From assembly GCF_051175565.1 (NCBI RefSeq), contig NZ_CP195105.1, forward strand, positions 1,054,001 through 1,118,000: a stretch of 64,000 bases of DNA. The letters run 5' to 3'. The DNA is from Daejeonia sp002484105. GTDB taxonomy: Bacteria > Bacteroidota > Bacteroidia > Flavobacteriales > Weeksellaceae. Made by a program: the position numbers and the translations under genes. The notes under the pieces were generated by a model. That model worked only from the letters and a program-made list of their open reading frames with translations. It did no database searches and was not told the DNA's origin. This document shows, in pieces, positions 37,829-46,766 of this stretch (position 1 is the stretch's first letter; every line of letters begins with the position of its first letter).

Positions 37829-39120
37829 CAGAATTCATATTTAAACTAAATACTGATGATACATTCACAGTAGCTTCAGCACTTGAAGTAGATTTAACTT
37901 CGAAAGCAGACTACAATCATACTTTTTTTAAACTCTTAAGACCTCTATATCGTATGCCAAGCTTCTTTCAAAATGAGGCATTAGATTTATGGTATATCTC
38001 CCTAATGGTATATTATGTTGATAGAAAGGTGTTAAGGAAAGGAACATTTGACAATTGGACTAGAGAATTAAAACTTTACATTCCTGTATTAGAAGTTGAC
38101 AAATGGAATGAAAACAAAGACTTGATCATAGAAATGATTTCTTACTTAAGTGGTGATATTTGGGATTTTGAGTTTAGAAAAAGGGAATTAAATGAAAAAG
38201 AAACTAAAATATCTGAAAATGTTGCTAGAAGTTATATCTCAACCAAGTATGTTCCTGATTGCTTCTGTATGCTATCAGGGGGACTTGACTCATTTATTGG
38301 TGCAATAGATTTACTAAAAGAAAACAAAAACATCGCATTTATTGGACATTACGGAGGAGGAAAAGGAGTAAAGCCTTTCCAAGATAAGGTTATCTCATTA
38401 TTAAAAGATAAGTTCGAATTGCAAGACGGACAATTTTTTAATTTTAATGCTACACCAATTGGAGGAATTGAAGATACAACTAGGACACGTTCATTTATGT
38501 TTTTTATGCATGCCATTATTCTAGCATCTTGTATTAATAAAGAAGTTGATTTATATATTCCTGAAAATGGATTAATATCTTTAAATATTCCTCTTACCAA
38601 TTCTAGACTAGGTAGTAGCAGTACTAGAACAACACATCCTTTTTATCTAAAGAAGTTTCAGGAACTACTACTAAAACTTGGTGTAAAAGTAATACTAAAA
38701 AATCCGTATCAGTTTTTAACTAAAGGAGAAATGCTATTAAACTGCAAAGAATTAGATTTTATTAAAGATCATTACAATGAGACTATGTCATGTTCACATC
38801 CAGATCAAGTTCGATGGGAAAAAGGCAGTGGTGAGCCTAAACATTGCGGGACATGTTTGCCATGCACTATTAGAAGAGCTTCTATTTTAAAAGCATTCGA
38901 GACAGATACTACACCATACAAAGATGTTGATTATAAAAATGGTAAAGCTAAGATAGAGCTAAGATCTTATAAAATTGGGCTTTTAGACTACGTTGAAAAT
39001 AATAAAGGATTTACAATTCAAATGTCTGGAAAAATTGATGAGCAGCTAGATGAATATGAAAATCTATACCAGAGAGGAATGGAAGAATTAGCTACTTTTA
39101 TAAATACGAAAAATGACTAA
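37825..39120 (+). CDS. qatC: QatC, QueC-like protein
   Basis: 431 aa from the ATG at 37825, overlapping the qatB stop. The PP-loop motif LSGGLDSF lies near residues 149-156, and a QueC-like zinc site CSHPD ... CGTCLPC near 325-345. QueC makes 7-cyano-7-deazaguanine, a queuosine precursor; QatC is its defence-associated relative and may modify a protein or nucleotide. The N-terminal ~140 residues are extra compared with QueC. It overlaps qatD by 8 bp. Confidence 0.9.
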   Translation: MTEFIFKLNTDDTFTVASALEVDLTSKADYNHTFFKLLRPLYRMPSFFQNEALDLWYISLMVYYVDRKVLRKGTFDNWTRELKLYIPVLEVDKWNENKDLIIEMISYLSGDIWDFEFRKRELNEKETKISENVARSYISTKYVPDCFCMLSGGLDSFIGAIDLLKENKNIAFIGHYGGGKGVKPFQDKVISLLKDKFELQDGQFFNFNATPIGGIEDTTRTRSFMFFMHAIILASCINKEVDLYIPENGLISLNIPLTNSRLGSSSTRTTHPFYLKKFQELLLKLGVKVILKNPYQFLTKGEMLLNCKELDFIKDHYNETMSCSHPDQVRWEKGSGEPKHCGTCLPCTIRRASILKAFETDTTPYKDVDYKNGKAKIELRSYKIGLLDYVENNKGFTIQMSGKIDEQLDEYENLYQRGMEELATFINTKND

Positions 39121-39844
39121 TTTTTTATTTGATACTCATGCTCATTTAGATTTATCAACTAATTTTAATGAGGAAGTTAATACTATTCAAAAACTGAAAA
39201 TATACACAATAGCTGTAACAAATCTTCCTCCTCTTTACATAAAGTTTAAAAGCAGGATTGAATCAAAATATATAAAACCTGCTTTAGGGTTTCACCCTGA
39301 ACTTATTGAGAAATACCAAAAGTATATACCACAAATGTGGAGCCTATTAGATGAAGCAAAATATATTGGAGAGGTTGGTTTGGATTATAATGTTGCAATT
39401 AATTCAAAAGCAATTCAACTAAGTTTTTTTGAGGCACTTATTTATAAATGTAATGATCTGGGAGGAAAAGTATTAACAATACATAGTAGGAATAGTGTTG
39501 ATGATGTCTTATCTATTATCGGAGCTAAATTTAATAGTAAGTTTATTTTACATTGGTATTCGGGTAATCTAAAAAATATAGATATTGCAGTTGCTAATGG
39601 GGCTTACTTTTCAATTAACTATGCTATGTTCAATTCTATCAATGGTGTAAAGATCATTAATCATATACCTTCTGAAAGACTTCTATTAGAATCTGACTAT
39701 CCATTTGTAAAGCATAAAGATCGATCCACATTTAAAATTAGTGAAATTGATATCACTGTAAATAATTTAGCTAAACTTAAAAAGAAAGATTATAATGAAA
39801 TGTTAAATATATTAAATTCAAATTTTAGAAGGTTACTTATGTAA
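39113..39844 (+). CDS. qatD: QatD, TatD-like metal-dependent nuclease
   Basis: 243 aa. The TatD pattern is complete: DTHAHLD near residue 8 (HxH), GEVGLDYN (metal-binding Glu), LTIHSRN (His), FILHWYSG (His) and LLLESDYPF (Asp). TatD enzymes are 3'-5' exonucleases; in Qat it may act as the effector nuclease. It ends the qat operon about 50 bp before the right arm repeats of element 2. Confidence 0.9.
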   Translation: MTNFLFDTHAHLDLSTNFNEEVNTIQKLKIYTIAVTNLPPLYIKFKSRIESKYIKPALGFHPELIEKYQKYIPQMWSLLDEAKYIGEVGLDYNVAINSKAIQLSFFEALIYKCNDLGGKVLTIHSRNSVDDVLSIIGAKFNSKFILHWYSGNLKNIDIAVANGAYFSINYAMFNSINGVKIINHIPSERLLLESDYPFVKHKDRSTFKISEIDITVNNLAKLKKKDYNEMLNILNSNFRRLLM

Positions 39845-39894
39845 TAAACGATAAGTTTTTTCTTTAATCAAACCACAATTAAAGTATCGGACTT

Positions 39895-39913
39895 TAGCAC
39901 CCAATTTAGCACC
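39895..39913. repeat. TAGCACC pair, right arm sites of element 2
   Basis: TAGCACC at 39895-39901 and 39907-39913, 12-bp period, 44 bp from the att core. Same motif and spacing as at 17148/17160. Confidence 0.78.
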
Positions 39914-39923
39914 TTAAAATACA

Positions 39924-39957
39924 AATCCCTGTAAATAAATTACTTACAGGGATTTTC
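39924..39957. terminator. hairpin next to the tRNA-Ser att core
   Basis: AATCCCTGTAA (39924-39934) and TTACAGGGATT (39944-39954) form a perfect 11-bp stem followed by T. It may end both qatABCD and, in reverse, the tRNA transcript. Confidence 0.8.
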
Positions 39958-39970
39958 GCAGAGAGGAAGG
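39958..39970. other. att site at the tRNA-Ser 3' end, right end of element 2
   Basis: GCAGAGAGGAAGG is part of the tRNA-Ser acceptor and T-arm 3' strand. The same core occurs at 10379 and 17016. Confidence 0.88.
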
Positions 39971-40045
39971 GATTCGAACCCTCGATACAGTTACCCGTAT
40001 ACTACCTTTCCAGGGTAGCTCCTTCAACCACTCGGACACCTCTCT
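39959..40045 (-). tRNA. tRNA-Ser (GGA)
   Basis: On the minus strand the acceptor AGAGAGG pairs with CCTCTCT. A long variable arm (TATACGGGTAACTGTATC region), anticodon loop CTGGAAA with GGA and T-loop GGTTCGAATCC are all present. The discriminator is G and CCA is not encoded. It is the integration target of elements 1 and 2. Confidence 0.96.
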
Positions 40046-40088
40046 AATTGAGGTTGCAAAAATAAACTATTTTTTCATAAATCCAAAA

Positions 40089-41111
40089 TTATTTCTCAAC
40101 GGAAATTTCACCACACAAATCGGTCGCAAAAAGCTCCGCAAAAGAGGCGCGGTAACGTGGGTTCCCGATCAGGTGCATGGCTTTTGTCAGGGCACTTTCG
40201 GCGGTAATGTCATGTCCGCTTATCGCACCGGCTTTGATGAAGATATTGCTGTTCACATACTTGCCGAATGAGATGGCCCCCGAGACACATTGACTGATAA
40301 CGACAATCTCAATCCCTTTTTTGCGAAGGCGGAGCAATGCCCCTTCTGTCTCCGGATCATTAAAAATCGTTCCCGAACCGAATACTTGCAAAATGAGGAC
40401 TTTGGTTGTCGGAAGATGCAGAAACTGTTCTGCTTTCATTCCCGGAAAAATGCGCCAGAATACCACATCGTCAGAAAGATGGAGGTCGCAGCAGAAGCTT
40501 TCGTCTTTCCCTGGCCGGTAGAGCAGCTCACGCCCGATATTCAGATGTACACCCGATTGCCCCAAAAGAGGATAATTCGGACTCCGGTAGGCATCAAAAA
40601 ATTCCGCAGAATATTTCAGCGTGCGGTTGCCGCGCAGCAGTTTGTATTCAAAATACACCGCTACTTCCTGTATGACGGCTTCATCTTTCTCGTAGAGACT
40701 TGCGTAATAGAGGCTGGTCAACAGATTTTCTTTGGCGTCCGTGCGCAGGTCGCCAATCGGCAGCTGTGAGCCGGTCAGGATCACGGGTTTGCGCAGTCCG
40801 CGAAGCATGAAACTCAGTGCCGATGCGGTATAGGACATGGTGTCGGTACCATGCAGAATCAAAAAACCGTCGTAGCTTTCGTAATGGTCGCGTACCATGA
40901 TGGCAATCTGCTTCCAGTCGTCAGGCCCCATGTCGGACGAGTCTACCGGATGGGCAAAAGAATGCACAGAGACCTCACATTCCAGAAGATTCATTTCGGG
41001 GATTTTCCGGAAGATATTATCAAAATTGAAGGGATGCAGACTTCCCGTGGCGTAGTCTTTTTCCATTCCGATGGTGCCACCGGTGTAGATCAGGAGTACT
41101 TTGCGTTTCAT
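40089..41111 (-). CDS. ansA: type I L-asparaginase
   Basis: 340 aa from the inner ATG (41111). The first active-site Thr is in YTGGTIGM at about residue 11, the second in LHGTDTMSYTA (TD pair) near 85, and SGHDITAES near 305 is typical of the C-terminal domain. It hydrolyses asparagine to aspartate and ammonia. The absence of a signal peptide and the ~340-aa length suggest the cytoplasmic type. A single minus-strand gene, the first of the high-G+C core region. The upstream ORF extension to 41126 lacks conserved residues. Confidence 0.92.
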   Translation of the reverse strand: MKRKVLLIYTGGTIGMEKDYATGSLHPFNFDNIFRKIPEMNLLECEVSVHSFAHPVDSSDMGPDDWKQIAIMVRDHYESYDGFLILHGTDTMSYTASALSFMLRGLRKPVILTGSQLPIGDLRTDAKENLLTSLYYASLYEKDEAVIQEVAVYFEYKLLRGNRTLKYSAEFFDAYRSPNYPLLGQSGVHLNIGRELLYRPGKDESFCCDLHLSDDVVFWRIFPGMKAEQFLHLPTTKVLILQVFGSGTIFNDPETEGALLRLRKKGIEIVVISQCVSGAISFGKYVNSNIFIKAGAISGHDITAESALTKAMHLIGNPRYRASFAELFATDLCGEISVEK

Positions 41112-41149
41112 GATGCAAAAGTACACTTTTTGAAGGCACTTTTTTATTT

Positions 41150-41330
41150 TTTGGGCGTGCCCCTTTCCACAGCGTTCCGGCAGCGTCGGGTCGGGCTGCT
41201 CCGGGCTTCACTGCGTTGCGGTCGCGTTGCAGGGATTCTGGGTTTTGTACGCTACGGCAGCAGCAACGCGACTGCTCCCTGTGGTCGCACCCTTCATATC
41301 CCTCACGCAGGGAATCAACAGGGATCACTG
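41150..41330. repeat. G+C-rich intergenic block, possible dispersed repeat
   Basis: The ~180 bp between ansA and the 41488 gene are much richer in G+C than the flanking intergenic DNA. They begin with GGGCGTGCCC, contain GTTTTGTACGCTACGGCAGC and end with CCCTCACGCAGGG. I associate such blocks with dispersed intergenic repeats of flavobacteria, from memory. The rest of 41112-41487 is AT-rich with no gene. Confidence 0.45.
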
Positions 41331-41487
41331 TAATCAGAATTCAAGTTAGGATTATACTGGATTTTGGTCTGAATTCAATCTTAAATCAGGTTTCCCGGAA
41401 TAAAATTAATAATATCATGCTTTTATGAAGATGAAAACATAGCGGAATTCTGTAATCTGTTTGCCCAAATGCATTCTAAACAGAAAT

Positions 41488-41754
41488 ATGAAGGAAAAAA
41501 TTCTGAAATTCGACGAAATTTTAGACCGTCCAAAATCTACACATTATCAGAAATATACCATCTATCTGGAGAAATATCTGATGTACAAAGGGCTTTTTAA
41601 TTATGTGGAGGCTGAAAACAACCTTAAAAAAGCAGAGAGAGAAGCATCTGTGGCAGAACATGACCGTGAGCGTGCAGTGGCCAGGGTTCAGTTGGAAAAC
41701 CTTAGCCGATCCCCAGCTCCTTCATCGAGATTTCACGCATTTCAACCTTCCTGA
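41488..41754 (+). CDS. small hypothetical protein, possible gene
   Basis: 88 aa, highly charged and helical (EKILKFDEILDRPKSTHYQKY, broken: TIYLEKYLMYKG), without signal peptide. It starts at the second Met (41488) and its last 18 codons overlap the end of the convergent acyl-CoA synthetase gene, which makes the C-terminus suspect. The first ~70 residues look like a real coiled-coil protein. No family recognised. Confidence 0.4.
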   Translation: MKEKILKFDEILDRPKSTHYQKYTIYLEKYLMYKGLFNYVEAENNLKKAEREASVAEHDRERAVARVQLENLSRSPAPSSRFHAFQPS

Positions 41755-43324
41755 TCTTCCCCGAGATGGTCATCGGAAATTCATCTACAAATTTCCAGTA
41801 TTTTGGCACTTTGTAGTGGGCAATTTTTTCTCTGCAGAAGCTGGTCAGCTGTTCTTCAGAGATGGTTTTCCCCTGACGTACTTTTATCCAGGCCATTACT
41901 TCTTCGCCATATTTGTCGCTGGGCACACCAATTACCTGAGCGTCCAGAACATCGGGATACGTATATAGAAAATCTTCAATTTCTTTTGGCGAAATATTTT
42001 CACCGCCACGGATAATCAAATCTTTTATCCGTCCGGAAATATGGATGTACCCCTCTTCGTCCATCATCGCAAGATCGCCGGTATGCATCCAGCGTTGCTC
42101 GTCCATTACCTGCCTTGTTGCTTCCGGATTGTTCCAGTATTTCAACATGACAGAATAGCCGCGGGTGCAGAGTTCTCCGTTTTCTCCGCGCTGTACAATT
42201 TCTTTTGTATCCGGATTGATGATTTTTATTTCCAGATGGTCGTGGACGGTCCCTACAGAATGAATCTGCTTTTCAAAAGGGGTTCCGATGCGCGTTTGTG
42301 TAGATACGGGAGAGGTTTCTGTCATTCCGTAGCAGATGGTCACTTCCTTCATATTCATCAGATTTTCTACCTTTTTCATGATTTCGGGCGGGCACAGGGA
42401 TCCAGCCATCACACCGGTGCGCAGGCTGCTAAGGTCAAAACTGCGCTTTTCCATTTCATGAAGTTCGGCAATAAACATGGTAGGCACACCGTACAGGGAC
42501 GTACAGCGCTCTCTTTCTACCGTTTCCAGCGTTGTGAGCGGGTCGAAATTATCATTCGGAATCACCATCGTTGCACCATGCGAAGTGCACGCCATATTCC
42601 CGATCACCATCCCGAAACAATGGAAGAAAGGAACCGGAATACAGACACGGTCTCGCTCTGTATAATGCATGCGAACACCGATAAAATATCCGTTGTTGAG
42701 GATATTGTGATGAGACAGTGTTACGCCTTTCGGAAATCCCGTTGTACCGGAAGTATACTGGATGTTCACCGGATCATCAAACTGAACCTTCTGCTCCCAT
42801 TGTTCCAGTGTCTGGTCGGTTACATTCTTAGCACCTTCCAGAAAACGGTCCCAGCTGTCGTCCCAAAAGATTTCCTCCTTCAGCGAATAGGTAAACTCGC
42901 GCGCATCTTCAACCATTTTCTTATAGTTGCTGGTCTTGAACTGCAGGGCAGAAAAGATATAAGAAATCTCCGACTGGTTCAGTACAAAAATAAGTTCACT
43001 GGTTCTGTATGCCGGGTTGATATTCACCATGATAGCGCCCATTTTTGCCGTTGCATATTGCAGCAGTACCCACTGGTAGCAATTGGGAGACCAGATGCCG
43101 ACACGATCCCCGCGCTGGACACCAAGATTTATCAGAGCTTTTGCAACCTGGCGGACCTGTTCCTGAAATTCAGTATAGGTGGCACGGTAATTCTGGTGCA
43201 CACAAATCAACGCATCGTGATCTGCAAATTTTTCAACGGTTTTTCGGAGGTTTTCCCCAATCGTTTCGCCAAGAAGCGGAATGTCAGAAGCACCATTTAC
43301 ATAAGAAACAGCAGTATTGCCCAT
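41702..43324 (-). CDS. AMP-dependent acyl-CoA synthetase
   Basis: 540 aa of the ANL superfamily. The P-loop YTSGTTGFPKGV near residues 190-200, the adenylate-binding YGMTETSP near 325, GDLAMMDEEGYIHISGR near 425 and GGENISPKEIE near 445 are all present, as is the final Lys region ISGKIRK near 525. It activates a carboxylic acid, most likely a medium- or long-chain fatty acid, to its CoA thioester. Chain length is not readable. A single gene, divergent from the transketolase genes across a 187-bp gap. Confidence 0.92.
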   Translation of the reverse strand: MGNTAVSYVNGASDIPLLGETIGENLRKTVEKFADHDALICVHQNYRATYTEFQEQVRQVAKALINLGVQRGDRVGIWSPNCYQWVLLQYATAKMGAIMVNINPAYRTSELIFVLNQSEISYIFSALQFKTSNYKKMVEDAREFTYSLKEEIFWDDSWDRFLEGAKNVTDQTLEQWEQKVQFDDPVNIQYTSGTTGFPKGVTLSHHNILNNGYFIGVRMHYTERDRVCIPVPFFHCFGMVIGNMACTSHGATMVIPNDNFDPLTTLETVERERCTSLYGVPTMFIAELHEMEKRSFDLSSLRTGVMAGSLCPPEIMKKVENLMNMKEVTICYGMTETSPVSTQTRIGTPFEKQIHSVGTVHDHLEIKIINPDTKEIVQRGENGELCTRGYSVMLKYWNNPEATRQVMDEQRWMHTGDLAMMDEEGYIHISGRIKDLIIRGGENISPKEIEDFLYTYPDVLDAQVIGVPSDKYGEEVMAWIKVRQGKTISEEQLTSFCREKIAHYKVPKYWKFVDEFPMTISGKIRKVEMREISMKELGIG

Positions 43325-43511
43325 AAATCTTTTTTTTTGAATTGATAAAAAGCTCTCAACTTCGCCACAAAGATAAAGATAAGGAAATTTTGATGAAACT
43401 TATATGTGATTTTCACCATAAATATCTGTACTGCTTCTGTTCCGAAATTATGTCCTGATTTTCTCAGACCGGAGAAAAAACGTAAATTCGCTCCATCATT
43501 AAATCTTAAAA

Positions 43512-44363
43512 ATGAGTACATCAACAGCAGAACTGAAAACGCTTGCAACGCAGATCAGAAGAGACATTTTACGCATGGTGCATGCCGTAAATTCCGGACA
43601 TCCGGGAGGCAGCCTCGGGTGCACAGAATTCTTTGTTGCACTTTACGGCAAAGTAATGGAGTACAAACTCCCTTTCACCATGGCTGGGAAAAACGAGGAT
43701 CTGTTTTTCCTTTCCAATGGGCATATTTCTCCCGTATTCTATTCCACATTGGCAAGATTCGGATTCTTTCCGGTACAGGAACTTTCAACCTTCAGGAAAC
43801 TGGATTCGAGACTTCAGGGACATCCGACCACCCATGAAGGTCTGCCAGGAGTAAGAGTAGCATCAGGCTCACTCGGGCAGGGACTTTCCGTTGCACTCGG
43901 TGCTGCACAGGGGAAAAAACTCGACGAAGACAAAAATCTCGTGTATACACTGCACGGTGACGGCGAACTGGAAGAAGGACAGATTTGGGAAGCCCTGATG
44001 TACGGAGCTGCTAAAAAGGTAGACAATATCATTGCAACCATAGACTACAACGGACGCCAGATTGACGGCGATACAGATGATGTGCTGAGCCTCGGTGACC
44101 TCCATGCAAAGCTCGAAGCATTCGGCTGGATCGTGCTGGAAGAAAAAAACGGAAATGATCTGGAAGCCGTAATTGCCATTCTTGAAAGAGCCAAAGCCGA
44201 AACCGGAAAAGGTAAACCTGTAGCAATAATGTTGCATACCGAAATGGGCAACGGAGTGGATTTTATGATGGGCAGCCACAAATGGCACGGTAAAGCTCCT
44301 AATGATGAGCAGCTGGCCAATGCACTGGGACAGCTTGCGCTGGATACTCCGCAGGATTACTAA
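43512..44363 (+). CDS. transketolase, N-terminal (TPP-binding) subunit
   Basis: 283 aa. RRDILRMVHAVNSGHPGGSLG and the ThDP motif GDGELEEGQIWEALMYGA, then IIATIDYNGRQIDGD, define the N-terminal half of a split transketolase. The C-terminal half is the next gene, 23 bp downstream. Together they transfer two-carbon units in the non-oxidative pentose phosphate pathway. Split transketolases are common in bacteria of this group. Confidence 0.95.
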   Translation: MSTSTAELKTLATQIRRDILRMVHAVNSGHPGGSLGCTEFFVALYGKVMEYKLPFTMAGKNEDLFFLSNGHISPVFYSTLARFGFFPVQELSTFRKLDSRLQGHPTTHEGLPGVRVASGSLGQGLSVALGAAQGKKLDEDKNLVYTLHGDGELEEGQIWEALMYGAAKKVDNIIATIDYNGRQIDGDTDDVLSLGDLHAKLEAFGWIVLEEKNGNDLEAVIAILERAKAETGKGKPVAIMLHTEMGNGVDFMMGSHKWHGKAPNDEQLANALGQLALDTPQDY

Positions 44364-44386
44364 CTCAATTATTCAAGATTATTCTC

Positions 44387-45334
44387 ATGAAATATACCTA
44401 TACAGAAAAAAAAGATACAAGAAGCGGTTTCGGTGCCGGACTGGCAGAACTTGCAGACAAAAATCCAAATGTTGTAGCCCTCTGTGCTGACCTGATCGGA
44501 TCCCTGAAAATGGAAAAATTTATCGAGAAAGCTCCCGAACGTTTCTTCCAGGTAGGGATTGCAGAAGCCAACATGATGGGGCTGGCCGCAGGGCTGACCA
44601 TTAACGGGAAAATTCCTTTCGCAGGAACTTTTGCCGAATTTGCTACTGCCCGCGTCTACGACCAGATCCGGCAGAGTATCGCCTACTCCGGAAAAAATGT
44701 TAAAATCTGTGCGTCACATGCCGGACTGACCCTGGGGGAAGACGGTGCTACACACCAGACTCTGGAAGATATAGGCCTGATGAAAATGCTACCCGGTATG
44801 GTGGTCATCAATACCTGCGATTATAACCAGACAAAAGCTGCTACATTGGCTGTTGCCGATTATGAAGGCCCTGTATATCTGAGATTCGGAAGACCGGTGA
44901 TTCCTGTATTTATTCCGGAAGATATGCCTTTTGAAATCGGAAAAGGTATACTGCTTCAGGAAGGGACAGATGTTACCATAGTAGCAACCGGACATCTGGT
45001 CTGGGAATCACTGCTTGCAGCAGACGAACTCGAAAAACAGGGCGTTTCCTGTGAAGTGATCAATATCCACACCATCAAACCCCTCGATGAGGAAATCATC
45101 CTGAAATCCGTAGAAAAAACCGGCAGGATTGTAACCGCCGAAGAACATAACTACCTTGGTGGTCTTGGCGAATCGGTCTCTGGAATGCTTGCCAGAAGAA
45201 GACCAACACCGCAGGAATTTGTTGCAGTACATGACCAGTTTGGCGAATCCGGTACTCCGGCCGAACTGATGCACAAATATAAAATTGACTCTTTTGCAGT
45301 GATTGATGCTGTGAAGAGAATAATGAGCAGATAA
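44387..45334 (+). CDS. transketolase, C-terminal subunit
   Basis: 315 aa. It has the pyrimidine-binding domain (GFGAGLAELADKNPNVVALCADL, split; FFQVGIAEANMMGLAAGL with the catalytic Glu in GIAEAN) and the transketolase C-terminal domain (TIVATGHLVWESLLAA, VEKTGRIVTAEEHNYLGGLG). It works with the 43512 gene product as one enzyme. A clear terminator follows at 45358. Confidence 0.95.
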   Translation: MKYTYTEKKDTRSGFGAGLAELADKNPNVVALCADLIGSLKMEKFIEKAPERFFQVGIAEANMMGLAAGLTINGKIPFAGTFAEFATARVYDQIRQSIAYSGKNVKICASHAGLTLGEDGATHQTLEDIGLMKMLPGMVVINTCDYNQTKAATLAVADYEGPVYLRFGRPVIPVFIPEDMPFEIGKGILLQEGTDVTIVATGHLVWESLLAADELEKQGVSCEVINIHTIKPLDEEIILKSVEKTGRIVTAEEHNYLGGLGESVSGMLARRRPTPQEFVAVHDQFGESGTPAELMHKYKIDSFAVIDAVKRIMSR

Positions 45335-45357
45335 TATTCATTTCTGCCTATTCATCT

Positions 45358-45384
45358 AAAGCCGTCCACTTTGGGCGGCTTTTG
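45358..45384 (+). terminator. transketolase operon terminator
   Basis: AAAGCCG (45358-45364) and CGGCTTT (45376-45382) form a 7-bp stem followed by T residues. Confidence 0.85.
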
Positions 45385-45410
45385 CGCAAAAACTTCTAAA
45401 TCTGATAACG

Positions 45411-46622
45411 ATGAAACGCTCCGGTTCTGCTACGCTGCCTCTGCACTACGGAAAAGTTCCGCCCTGGCTCTACGAAAGGATGTCTGCACTCGGATTGTCC
45501 ATTATTGAGGTTATTCTTTCAGATTATGGTAAAGATGAGGTGCTGAGGCGGCTTGCCGATCCGTTCTGGTTTCAGAGCTTCGGTGCCGTGATGGGGATGG
45601 ATTGGCATTCGTCCGGGATTACAACATCGGTAATGGGAGCGCTGAAGCGCAGCATCAACCCACTATCCAGAGAGCTTGGTATTTATATCTGTGGCGGAAA
45701 AGGTAAATTCTCCCGCGAGACTCCTTCCGAGTTACTGAAAATTGCTGATGCCACAGGCCTTAACGGAAACGAACTGGTGCGCTCCAGCAAACTTTCTGCA
45801 AAGGTGGACAATACCGCTGTGCAGGACGGATATCAGTTGTATCTGCATAATTTTATTCTTTCTGATGAAGGGAAATGGACCGTTGTGCAGCAGGGGATGA
45901 ATGATACAGACCGTACGGCGCGCCGCTACCATTGGCATTCGGAAGGGCTTTCTTCCTTTGTGGACGAGCCGCATAAAGGAATACAGGGCATCAATCGTGG
46001 CAAAATTCTCAACCTTACCGCACACGAAGCAGAGGAAAACCGCAGAGGAATACTCGATATTTCGCACAACAGTTCGGAGAAGATTATGGCGGATTTTGCA
46101 CGGCTGATTCTTCCGCAGCATCATGAGGTGCGTGCTTCCGATGTTGATCTCAAAAAACTCGGAGCATTGCTTTATTTGACACGCGAAACCCAACCGGAAA
46201 ATTTCGAAGAACTGCTCCTCCTGAAAGGCGTTGGGCCAAGGACACTGCAAAGTCTGGCCCTTGTGAGTGAAGTCATACATGGTGCTCCCTCAAGATTCCG
46301 GGATCCTGCACGTTTTTCATTTGCACATGGTGGCAAAGACGGACATCCGTTTCCTGTGCCATTAAATACCTATGACGAAACACTTGAAATCCTGCAGAAA
46401 GGCATAGAAAAATCCAAACTCGGCAATGATGATAAACTTCGGTCGGTGAACAAACTGCATCAGATCATGGTATCGGCAGAGAAAAATTTCACTCCGGATT
46501 TTGATATGGATCAGGTCATTCAGCAAGAAAGAGATCATTCATGGCGCTATGGTGGCAAAACCGTAATGGGCACAGCACGGCCTCCTGAAAATGACGGTGG
46601 TATACAACTGAGTTTGTTCTGA
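45411..46622 (+). CDS. DUF763 domain protein
   Basis: 403 aa. It matches the DUF763 pattern: start SGSATLPLHYGKVPPWLYERM, GICGGKGKxSRETP-like block (YICGGKGKFSRETP), helix-hairpin-helix ELLLLKGVGPRTLQSLALV near 265-285 and the C-terminal RFSFAHGGKDGHPFPVPLNTYD. The helix-hairpin-helix suggests DNA binding; the function is not established. It stands alone behind the transketolase terminator. Confidence 0.9.
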   Translation: MKRSGSATLPLHYGKVPPWLYERMSALGLSIIEVILSDYGKDEVLRRLADPFWFQSFGAVMGMDWHSSGITTSVMGALKRSINPLSRELGIYICGGKGKFSRETPSELLKIADATGLNGNELVRSSKLSAKVDNTAVQDGYQLYLHNFILSDEGKWTVVQQGMNDTDRTARRYHWHSEGLSSFVDEPHKGIQGINRGKILNLTAHEAEENRRGILDISHNSSEKIMADFARLILPQHHEVRASDVDLKKLGALLYLTRETQPENFEELLLLKGVGPRTLQSLALVSEVIHGAPSRFRDPARFSFAHGGKDGHPFPVPLNTYDETLEILQKGIEKSKLGNDDKLRSVNKLHQIMVSAEKNFTPDFDMDQVIQQERDHSWRYGGKTVMGTARPPENDGGIQLSLF

Positions 46623-46766
46623 GATTGATACTTTATCTATTGCAAGGAAATTCAATATTAAAAAGATGTTTTTTTTTAATTTTTATGTAAATTTTTCTTT
46701 ATATTGAAGCGGAATTTTTATTTATTGGATTTATATCCGGCAAAGAATTCCGTATAGGAGAAGTTT

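Larger units (their letters stand above)
17016..39970 (+). mobile_element. integrative mobilizable element 2 (about 23 kb) at tRNA-Ser
   Basis: The unit is bounded by att cores at 17016 and 39958. A TAGCACC pair 12 bp apart lies near each end (17148/17160 and 39895/39907). It carries integrase, HTH, ATPase, primase, mobC and relaxase on the left, an arrangement comparable with Bacteroides NBU-type elements. A long cargo region with surface protein, regulator, restriction-modification and Qat defence genes fills the right. Transfer would need a helper conjugative element, as no type IV secretion genes are present. Confidence 0.8.

Noticed and set aside
41020..41428. Overlapping frames in the G+C-rich block upstream of ansA
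   Set aside because: High G+C removes stops by chance on both strands; the translations are arginine- and cysteine-rich without domains.
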